From Isoperla grammatica (lineage: Eukaryota > Arthropoda > Insecta > Plecoptera > Perlodidae): DNA of 64,000 nt. Shown here one piece after another: positions 25,001 through 37,000 of this stretch (the first letter of the stretch is position 1; each line of letters starts with the position of its first letter). A model generated the notes under the pieces. The model saw only the letters and a list, made by a program, of their open reading frames with translations, was not told where the DNA came from and ran no database searches. Made by a program: the position numbers and the translations under genes. The stretch is from assembly GCA_945910005.1 (NCBI GenBank), contig OX246741.1, forward strand, positions 7,067,788-7,131,787. Direction: 5' to 3'.

Positions 25001-28000
25001 TGGTTGCTATGCAACACGTAGCGCATAGTTGCTATACGACATGGTATTAGATGGTTGCTATGCAACAGGTAGCGCATAGTTGCTATACGACATGGTATTA
25101 GATGGTTGCTATGCAACACGTAGCGCATAGTTGCTATACGACATGGTATTAGATGGTTGCTATGCGACATGGTATTAGATGGTTGCTATGCGACACGTAG
25201 CGCATAGTTGCTATAGGACATGGTATAAGATGGTTCCTATGCAACACGTAGCGCATAGTTGCTATACGACATGGTATTAGATGGTTGCTATGCAACACGT
25301 AGCGCATAGTTGCTATACAACATGGTATTACTTACTACTGTATTGGCTATGTTTCCTTTGTACAGTAGTATAGCCTACAAATGTGTAGATCAGTTTTTAT
25401 AACTGAATAGGATAGACATTAAATAAATAAATCAGTTCAGTTCAGTTTGCTCATAGATGTCTTGCAAGAAGGTTGAGATCAGATGTTTTTGTTTAACACG
25501 TACTTGGATGACAAGATGATGTCCAGTCCCGCAAGAACCGACTGAGATTGTCTTCTCTCCGAATCAAAGTTCTGGCCGTCACTCTAAACAAACAAACAAA
25601 CAAGCAAGTAAGCATGTTAGTTAAGAAGCGTAATACCTTTCTAATCCCAGTCACTACCACAGAAATAACAAATTATATCAGCAAAATGAAACCAGATACA
25701 GCAACTGGACCTGACCAAATCAGCACACAGCTAATTATCAACAATAAAGAATCCATAGCCATACCCCTTCTACATATTATAAATAAAAGTTTTGAGACAG
25801 GAACATATCCAGAAACATTCAAAATTGCCCATATAAAACCATTGCATAAAAAAGATAATACAACCTTACCACAAAATTATAGACCAATCTCTCTCTTGAG
25901 CATTCTATCTAAAATACATGAAAAGTGTATCAAGGTGAGATTTTATTCCTTTTTAGAAGAAAATAACCTTATTTCTCATAATCAATTTGGTTTCCGTAAA
26001 AATGCAAGTACTGAAGATGCTATACTGAAGCTGACATCACACATAAATACAATGATCGATAAAAACCAAAAGCCCTTAGCTATCTTTTTAGACCTTGCTA
26101 AAGCCTTTGATACTATTTCCCACACCGTACTACTAAATAAATTGCATTCACTAGGAATCAGAGGGCTCGCATATGAATTAATCAAAAGCTACATACAAGA
26201 AAGACCCCAATATGTAAAAATAAATAATACAATAAGTAAACCAAGAAAAATTAAATTTGGAGTCCCACAAGGAACGGTCCTGGGACCCCTATTATTCTTA
26301 GTCTATATAAACAGCCTATGCAAAATCAAAATTGATGGTGAAATAATAACTTTCGCTGATGATACGGTAGTAATATTCTATGGCAAAAATTGGCATGAAG
26401 TCCACAAGAAAGCAGAACTTGGGTTTCAGAAAATTAGACAATGGTTAGACACAAACTTACTTACATTAAATGAAACCAAAACATCCTATATAACATTCTC
26501 AACAAAAATATCATTTCAACCTGTATTATCTGTAATAAAACTGCACAACTATAACTGTAAACAAATGGATCACTCGTGCACTTGTTACACACTAAACAAA
26601 TCCACATCAATAAAATACCTAGGAATCCTGATAGATCAATACCTAAAATGGGATATACATATCAACACTCTCATAAAGAAATTAAGATGCATAATGCCCA
26701 GCATGTATGATCTGCGACATATCCTAAATCAAGATACGATTAAAACAGTGTACTTTGCGTTAGTACAATCCATCCTACAATACGGGATAACAGGATGGGG
26801 CGGTGCACACGATACTCACATCAAAAGACTTATGTCTGCCCAGAACACTATCCTAAAAATAATTTTCAAAAAAGAACATAGATATCCAACTGAAGAGCTA
26901 TATAGAAACACTAATATACTACAAATTCGAAAATTATATGTACTTGCATTATCGCGAATAACTCATGCTAATAAACTAAATTACAATCCAGCCCCAAACA
27001 TAAGTAAAACTACTACCCGCTCAAAAACTAATAAAGAGTTATTTATTCATCGTGTCAATAAAACATTCCAGCAGAGACATGCTACATTTATAGGCCCCAA
27101 AGTATACAATAAACTACCACTAAAAATTAGGAGCACCAAGAATAAACACTCATTCAACCTACAACTAAAGAAATGGGTCCAAACTTTACCCATGTGTACT
27201 GTACACAACATAATTAACAACACAGGAAAAATGAAGCCTGGTTATTAATGTTCCTAACTGTTATATAAATGTTCCTTACTGTTATATGTTCCTTAAAAAA
27301 TAAAATAAGTTAACACATAGTATAGTTATAGTTTATAAAATAGTTTTTACTGTTTATTATGTTTTTTATATGGTTTATACACGGCATAGGCCGACCGCTT
27401 CATGATATAACTTCATTTCTATAATGATAATAACCATGTTACATATGATAATTAATATAAATTTAATAAACATACATATATCATGTATGTATGGATATTT
27501 TTTATTGGATAATCCATTGGATTATTCTTTTCTCATACTGCTAACAATAAGATTTACAGTAAAATAGTTTTGTACCCACCTAGTATTATGTTCTATACAT
27601 TTCATATTAAAAATGTAGTAAGAACTAGATTACAGACAACCACCTTATAGCTAAATTAAAAATTGTCATATGTTTAGAATAATAGAATATCATACTATGT
27701 ACCAGTATGCTCCACCTCAAGATTCTTCTTCTAGGAGCATACAAAACTTCAAACATCAATTTGTATTGTAAAACAACTGGAAAAATAAAGAAACTGAAAC
27801 TGAAACCTGGCCATAAACACACACACATCTTAGGTTATGTGTATGCACGGTGGAATTGATTTAAATCACACAATTTTTTTTTTTAATTCAATCAACAACA
27901 AAACACTGAAGTATTTTTCATTTGTTGAAAATGCATTGGATGTAATTTGCCATTTGGAACTACAATATCACTACTTTACCAACCAGTCTCATATTTTTTA

Positions 28001-31000
28001 CTTTTTTTTGGTCCCATATTATTATATTACAAAGTTGATTTAAATTTAAAAAAATCCGATGTAAATAAAAAACATGATTTTTTATTAAAAAAAATATTTT
28101 TTTTATCCTACTCTGTAGTGTACGCACCCTGTAGCAGTCCGACTCAGAGTCCGAGTCGCTGAGTCTCTCTCGCTCCCTCTCGGCTCGGCGTCCGAGTATC
28201 GGGGCCTCGTCGCTCTCGGCCAGGCTCGCCGTCCTACTGGCCGAGTCTTCTGAGCAGAGCGACAGGCCTGACAAGTTGGGGCTGCGGTCCGACAGCAACC
28301 CTGCGACATTCACAATAAACAATGTCACATTGCTGAACCATCTACACTCAACATACGTACAAAAAACAAACTTCTCCAACCCTTGTTGCCGACCACCAAA
28401 CAATTATTTATTTATTTAATATTTATATTCGATATATATTTTCGAGTGATCAAGACCTCGGTCGAAACGTCTCGTTATATTTGTATTATGTTTTTTATGT
28501 GTACTTCAAACTCGCAAATCCGTCATCTTACACGAAGGTAAGCTGTTGGATCCTTTCCTCACATTATATACCATTCCAGCCGATTGGCACCTACTTTCAT
28601 AACCTTTATATTCAACCGTGCAATATAATGAATGAACACAGCTCCAACGTCCAAACACAAGGAGTGATGACTGCCAATCCATACTAAAAGTACATAACTA
28701 AAAACTTTTTTTCCTTCTTGTGCCAAGATGGCTTTTTCAGCCATTCTTTTGTCTTACTATCCAATATAAAACAGCTTCCTTTTCTGGCCTGCTCATATCA
28801 TTGGGCAGGGAGTCAATAACAACCTTGAGGGCAGCACATCTAAAAAGATGTGCCCTGTCTTGTACATCAGAGCCACACAATTTGCACGTTGCCGGTTCTT
28901 TGCTGATGTTAACGCGGTTCAGGTGATGCTGCAGGACATCATGGCCTGTTGCCAGCCGAAACTGGGCAGTGGCCGTCTTTCTGGACCAATTCTTATCAGG
29001 TCCTCTGTTGATCTCTGCCCACCAGCTTTTGGCTCGTAAGGCCTCTTCATATGTGCTTTTGTACACCTTTTTGATGGCTGTCTTGATCTTGATTTTAGCA
29101 CCTCTGAAGGACGTAGCCGCAGCTTGTGGAGGAGCAGCTTTCGTGGCTTTTTTGGCCAAGAAATCAGCTTTTTCGTTGCCCAGGATCTGGCAGTGGCTAG
29201 GGATCCATTGAATTTCTAGTTCTTTATTCTGCTGACGGAGACTGGCAAGGGAGTTTTTGAAGAGCAGCGATTGGGGGTGGAGGTTCACTGCTTGAGAGAC
29301 AAATTGGATTGCTGGAACGCTGTTGTTAAGGATAACAAATTTTGACTTGTTAAATGGGAAGGCTGGCACCTCAGCAATTTTTTGAGCTGCAAAAGCTAAC
29401 AATGAACATATAAAATGATACGTATAATAAAACCCGGGAGAAGATAATAAATATTATAAAAAACCTAACAATATGAAGACCTAAGAATAATGAAATACTC
29501 TTCTTCTTCTTCTTCTTCTTTCGAACACCCAGAGTTGGAACTTATGCCATTCTCTGCCTAGTTGCCCAATAAAGGTTTGCCACATATTTCCTTCTTGTTA
29601 TATAGGCTACCGTATACTACAGCTCCATCATAATTTACCTGTGTTGTTGGGTGATCTATCTGGGCTCGGAACCCGTCGTTTCAATATGGACGTCACCTCG
29701 GGGACCTTCCTACTGGAAACGTTGGGAGATGTCGACGCCATGGAGGCAACTGCAGAGAAGAAAGAGCAAACATTACATCTTCTTCTTCTTAAATGCCCAC
29801 ATTTGGTTATTATGCCATCACGCTAGATCTAGTCAACCAGATAAAATGGTACCGAATTAATTTTCTACCTCTCTAGTTCCTACCATCTAATTGAAACGGG
29901 GCCATTAGGGATAATTTATGATCTTCCGTTGGTTGCCTGTGGAACGGTGCCCCCATGACTAGTTAGGTTTGTGCACTCTACGCAGAGGAAGACTGCATCT
30001 ACGAATGTGTGAAAGAACGCCAGGAATCCGTTGATTTTCTTTGAATTGGCGTGCATGCAAGAGGCAGTAGACTGAACCGGCCACATGCAAATTATGTAAT
30101 TTTGAACCCCAAGACAGAGCACACCTTTTTAGGTGTGCCACACTTCAGAGTGACATTGACACCCTGCCCAATGATACGGGCAGGTCAGAAAAGGAAGCCA
30201 TTTTATATTGGATAGCGAGAAAGGGGAATGGCTGAGGAAGCCATCTCTGCATAGAAAAAAAAAAAAAAAGATAAGGATCTGAGGTCGGTGTGCGACTGCT
30301 TACATGGGGGGTAGTGTAGCTACCTGTGCTGGTGAGCTTGGTCGGTGTCAGTCCCAAGAAGCCCGGTGACGCTACCTTCTGCAGCGCGATCTGTTCTGGC
30401 TGGCAGGGTTGAGGCCGGGCGCACTTGTTGAGCCACCGGGCGGCCACGGAGACGATGCCCAGTTTCTGTACTCGCAGCAAGGTGTCCTGTACTTGCTCCA
30501 CGTACACCACGTCCGGCCCGCAGTCACCCTCAGATCTGGCAACATGGCACACACATGAGCACACACTAACACTCTGTGCATCTTTACAATAACAGGAGAG
30601 AAAATATTTATACTTCACAATAAACTAGGGCTATTCTATTATTAACAGGGAAATGGAACACAATAATTGAGAGCAAGTTTGGAGGAAGAAGCTCAGACAT
30701 GTAATCAAACAGATAGGGTGTAGGCTTAATCGATACGATGGTTTGGGGATCAGAGTTTTGAATGGAAGCACAAAAGCTGTTGAGAAAAATGTTTGAAATG
30801 AAAATATAGCTAAAAATATTGTACCGGTAGGCTACTACTACTACTTCTGCTGTCTCTATTGGTTAGCACGACAACGCATGATGGCCGAATAGACCAATTT
30901 CGGGCATAAGAGAAGAAGAAGAAGAAGACTTCTTTACCTGATAGTGCAGCCTCCAGATTCCAGGAGAACCACCAACATGTCATGACCCTGAAAGTAAAAA

Positions 31001-34000
31001 AAGAAAACTTTGGATTAGGTAAAATAAAGTTATATTACAACAACTACGCTATCCTTCTTATACCGGCTGTTTTTACTTTTTATACTGGCCACACTGTTGT
31101 AGTGCACTAGCCATGCTTAGAATGTGCGCTACATACATACACTACAACATATAGTGCACTACGTGCAGTAACAAGCAGGTACGGGAAATTCCGCGGCAAA
31201 TTCCCCTGCGCCGAGCGACCGTCTCTTCTGAGAATTTTACAGCCTGCAATGCTTAACATGGCCAGTATGACCAACATTTTATAGTACCGGTATGTGCACA
31301 CACTTCACTTACTACAAAAATCAAAATTAGTTTTGTTTGCATTATTAATTATTATATATAGGTAGAGATACGTCTTTTTAGCCAAATTTTTTTCTAAATT
31401 TAGCATTTTGTAGCATTTATATTTTTTTTCCCATCAAAACCTTGTATATCAGGGGGTTTCTTGCACTTATAATGAAAAATTATGTGCAGGTACTAGTTAA
31501 AATCAATTCAGTTGTAGCTTTTAACTTCTTCAGGGGTTAAAATGCAGTTCTTTACCAAATCTCAATAGAAATAAGAACCCATTATTTTTTGTAAAATTAG
31601 CATTTTGTAGCGTTTTCAAAAATAAAACCAAAATAAATGACCAATTTAGCATTTAAAACCTAAAACGCAAACATAACGTATCTCTATATATAGGCCTAGA
31701 TCTCACTTTGCCCACAATGAGTAGGAACCACTTCCCGTCCGGCAGCCTGTATGGTGAGATGGCTGTCTGCACCGTCTGCAAGCCGCGTTCACACGAGGCG
31801 AGATAGACCCTCCGCCACAGGACCAGCGAGCGCACGGCCTCTCTGCGACCGAGCTCCAGCAGGCCGTGCTGACGGCAGAAGCTGACCACGTCGACGAGGT
31901 CAGCGTGCTGCAGGTGGGACGACAGCAGGTAGCCCTTGTGGAAGAGACACGACCCGGTGATGGTGAAGAGTCTCTGGTAGCCGTTCAGGTCGTCGTTCTA
32001 GAGACACGACGTTGCAACGATTAGGGGCGACGGGGGGGTTAGTCTCACTGTTAGAACCGCGTAATAAACGCGTTTTAGTAACAATCATCTTGAGAACGCC
32101 ACACAATATTAAAAAAGTCCAAGTAGGGGGTAAGAATATAGGCAACCCAACAGCTTACCTGGTTGGGGACTGCAGGGGTCTCGTAGATAAAATAAGGGTT
32201 TACATATATAAAAGAATTCAGACATAAAACGTCGAAACTGTTTCGGCCAAACAGGGCCTTGTTCACTCGACGAGTGCAGAGGGATGACTAGGACTAGGGA
32301 TGACAATATTGAAAAAGTGATAAGTGGCCAAACAGTAGTTTTAAAAGAGCTAATAGGCCTAACTATATGACAAAAATAACCAATATTTTAATCATGCCGG
32401 TTATTTTATTGGTAGGCCTAATGTAAAATAATTTACAATTCTTAATAATTACCTGGTAACAAAAATATATTTCAAAGTTTTAAACTAGGTAACGATAAAT
32501 AAATAAAAAAATAAGCAAGATTAAGAACAAACCCAGCAGACCAACGAGCCATACAGACAGAGTACTCACCACGTCCCCAAAGTCGCTGGCCTCCAGTTCG
32601 CTGAGAGCCTCGTCCAGCTGAGCCTGGGTCTCCCTGGGCAGCGGGAGCCAGCGCGCTGCCAGCAGAGTGTCCTCAAACAGCAGCGGGGGGGCGGGGCCGG
32701 GCGGAGACGGCAGCAGACCTCCGGCCAGCAGGCGGGTGAAGAACAGACAGAACTGGTGGTCGAGCGCGGGGCGGTTGCCGGCATCGCTGAAACACCTGTT
32801 GCACACGCGAGGTGTAAAGCAGCCAGCCGCCGATATCTATTCGGTTCCCACACAATTTGCAAGTATTAGCCTATGATATTTCCATAACGGGGCCCCAATT
32901 TATTCATTTTATTAGGTAATTACTAATTTGTGAATTTAAACTATGTTGCACTGTGTACATTCATTTGTTAAATAATTGGAATTCAGAACAAGATAAACAT
33001 GTTCTAGTGAGGGGGGGGGGGGAAAGGTACAGAAGGACGACAGCTTACCTGAGAAAGTAGATAGGTCACTTTGAGAAACATATAGATGAGCAGAGAAATA
33101 AATAACTGAGACTGTTAAATTAGGTATCTATGTCAATTAATTGTGAATTAAATTGAAGTTTCGAAGAGACAACAAGCTAAGTTCACTACTTTCTGCACGT
33201 AAATATGAGCTTTGTTTACCGATGCAACGTCTGATGCGAGAACTGCAGATTGCGGACCACGTCGGCAGTCACACTGAGAGCTTCGTGTAGTCGACACTGC
33301 GAGTCGGGCAGCGCTAGTAGTAGCAGTTCTCCGCCAGGCTGGGCAGTGTAAGTGACGTGCATGAGTTCCCCTCTCAGCAAACAGGTCGAACTAAACATCA
33401 ACAGACAGAAATAATCTTAAAACAATGTCAACACTGTAGCAATATTAGAATTCTAAGAATTTAAACTAAAGGTGCAGACACTTGAGTTAGAATGGAAAAT
33501 GAGTTATTTAGGAATACTAATTGTTTAAGAGAATGGGTGTTTTGGATGTACACACTTCAACTATAGGCCTACTACACCTAAAATAACGATGTGAGTAACG
33601 ACAAAATGATGATGTTACGTGTAGAATACCCGCAAAGATAACACAGATGTTTAATCAATGTGATTTTCCCACATTACAAATTATGTATTGATATTTTGTG
33701 TTCAATACTGTAATACAGACTGAAAGAAACTACAACAAGAACGAAATCATTCTATTTCCATTATTAACTAATTCCGGCAGCACCAGTAATTGATAGCAAA
33801 TATACAAAATGTTAAGATATGTTGCATTTATGAAGCAACACATTCAAACACCATGTTTCTACAACTGCATAAAATTCGCAGGTGTTATAGAGTTGGGTAA
33901 CTACTGATGTGTTACGTTACTTATCGATTTACCTGAGGGGTGGTGAGGTTGCGACCTCGGGTACAAGATGATGGAGAGTTAAGAAGGAGCCCCGAGCTGC

Positions 34001-37000
34001 CCCCAGAGGGTTGGATGCGAGCGGAGAGGGGTAACAGAAGATCACCTCTTGGTCTGGGGGTCCACTCTCCGACAGCCCCTCCTAGAGTCAAGACGAGAAC
34101 GAAAAGACGAGATAAGTATTTGATGATTAATGTCTTCACAGTGTAACAGGTTGGTATTCTTTGCATGCTGCTTAAATATGATATGGCTATTTAGGATACC
34201 AGTTTTAGGAGAGACTTAAAGTTATACTGTATATGCTTTTTTTTTGGAATTAAGGAAAGTGATATTTTTTAATAGCAGCAGCTAAAGTTAAGGAGATTAT
34301 ATTACCCTCAAATTTCTCTCACATAGCTCTATAGGCCTAGACAGAGCCCTACTAGTGAAGTACATGCATTAGACTACAATGAAACTACGTACAATGAAAC
34401 TACAATAAACTACAATGAAACCATATTTAGACCCATCCTTCGACCCATCCATAAATACTTTGATTTTTAGGTTTAGTTCACTATTATCAAGCAAGGGCTT
34501 CTTAACTTACAAGTGCCAGATACAGGACCCCTATTGGACGGCCATGAAACAGTGTTGCCAGTTCCTCTCTGTGGACTGGTCCAATGTTGCCAACCATGTG
34601 CTGTACAAGAGGGGATTGGTAGATACGCTGGAAGGTAAAACATACAAAAACATGGAAGTGTTTTATATAAAGTGTTATACATAGAGTGTTTTCTAACAAC
34701 ACTTTCTTCAATATTCAAAACTTCCATCTCGTTCAAAGGTTTGGGAATTATTGTTTGAACCAGACTTGAAGGATTATTCCTCGCAGATGGTGTGTTTTGT
34801 TAAGTGCCTCGAGTTGGTGATGGCGAGCGCTCACCTTCTGTTGACTGTCCAGAAGAGTTTCGTCAGTGGTCACCTCGCAGCCCGTGACCCTCTGCAGCGT
34901 CAGGATAACCTGCAGAGATGGGTTCAAGATTACACCAACAAAAAATACGGGAGACTTTAGAGCATACAAGGTGACGAAACAGCTTCACAATTCACAATTT
35001 TATATTCGAAATTGTAACATTCCGAGCCAAGTCATCTGCACTGCAGATACCCCTTATTTTGTATCAATGTGTTTACGTTAGTAGTTTTATTAAAATGGGA
35101 CTTGAATGGGTCAAAGTAGCCCTCTTGTAGGCAATATAACAATGATGATGATACTAGGAATTTTAGTATTATCATACAAAGTGGTACCTCACTGGTATTA
35201 TGTAACAATCAATGAAAATACCTCACTACATTTCAACTAGGCTATGTCGGTCAGTGTGTTATGGTATTTTTACAGCTACGCGTTGCGAGCGAAGCGAAGG
35301 CGCGAGCTCCAATCAGTGGCCGAGTTTGCGTGAAACTATTAACTTCTTTGCATGAAACTCGGCCACTGATATTGGAGCTCGCGCCCTCGCTTCGCTCGCA
35401 ACGCGTAGCTGTAAATCGACTATTACCTTGCGAGGGGTCGTGACAGTCGCGAGCACCGACTCCATCGTCTGAATGGTCACCTCTTGACCGTCCACGCTCC
35501 TCAGCCAGTCTCCGATCTTGACGCCGCGGTGTTTCATCGCCTCGCCCTGGGGCACGAACCCCGACACCATGATCCTCAGCCCGTCGGCAAACGCTGCGGT
35601 GACGACACCCAGCAGTGTCTCCGTCAGCGTGGCGCGTCGACCCAGGTTGTGCGGGGCGCAAGGGTCGACATTGAAGGTCACCTCCCGCGCCTCACCCTCC
35701 TGGCGACAAGAGCAACCGAGTAGAAAATTAGAAGACATAGACAGGCTGGCAAGAATGGATTCAATTATCGTAAAAAAGCTAGATGGAAACTGAAGGTACC
35801 GTGAAAGAACTGAAAAGTGGCGAGATCTTTGTTGTTACACACTCATATTGAACTACCATTTGGAGGAATGTTAGGACATAGGCTACACAATCCTAGTATG
35901 TTAACATGTAAATTTGACTCAAATTAGAATTTTGTAGTAGCCTACTTGCATGCATGAACGTAGCACCGGCAAAAAACCCCTAAATATTTATAGCATGATG
36001 AGCTCAGAGTCAATCAATAATTTTGTATTTTTTAACTCAAATGGGAGAGTAGGAATGATAGGAGAGCTGCAAAGTGCTGCTAAACTGATGAAGTGGAGAC
36101 AGAATATATTTATATAATTGGAAGATGAACTAGCTCACAATAATAGGCTACATATTATACTGTATCAGTGTACATTTGCATGAATGGGTAACCAAATTAG
36201 CCTACGTACATGTAATCGCAATTATTAGTGGTCGTCTTGAGGTTACCTGCCAATCCTGGAAGGTGACCTTATTGGCTACAGTGCTGCGTATGTTTGTGCC
36301 TTCACTTGTCTCTTGGACTGTAGTTGTAGCCGTACTTAAACCCGACAACACAGCAGTAGCTGCTTTGCTTCGTTGGCGTCTGCTGTTCCGTCGACGTATC
36401 AATCTCACCAGCTTAGCTGGAATAGAAATGTAATTTTTGTTAAACACTGCAATGTTATTGTCTTTCCATAACATAAGGGGCTAAAGTTATCTCAAAGAAG
36501 ACTTGTTTACTTGTGCTATTGTTATCATGAAAAATATTCTTTAGGTGTGATCTAACAGTTAGGTACTAGTGGATACACAATAAACAAAATTTGTAGTTAG
36601 CACTTTAACCTCCCAATTCTACACATTTATTATTAAAGAAGTGTGAAAGTGTAGCTAACTTGTTATTACCAGGCATACTGTGGATACAATTCATTTCATA
36701 AAATTCCTACAATTTACACAGCTTCTCATAAAGATCCATTTCAGCTCGAGATCAAGTGGAGAATCTGCATCCGAGCTTCACCCGTGTCACTTGTGTGCTG
36801 AAGTCACGACCTGTGCTACTACCTCTACAGCACAAAAGAACAACCAACAACACTCATGGATTGAACACGACCAAATAAGTAAACAATCTGATACCATAAA
36901 CAGGCTACCTTTTGTTGAATGTCGTTTCCTTGGGACGGGTGCAAGAGTCTGCTCTGTGTCCACTGGTAGGCCAATGGCAACCTCCTCAACGATCTCTCGT

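Noticed and set aside
22496..25170. Minus-strand open frames of 287 and 610 codons
   Set aside because: They are products of a 51-bp satellite whose unit is divisible by three. There is no start context, no splice structure and no protein-like variation.
22566..25331. CRISPR-like array
   Set aside because: The repeats are contiguous with no unique spacers, and the genome is eukaryotic.
30145..30618. A single 157-codon minus-strand frame
   Set aside because: It fuses the antisense of a LINE tail with INTU exon 11 and intron. Splice sites show that only 30324-30535 is coding.
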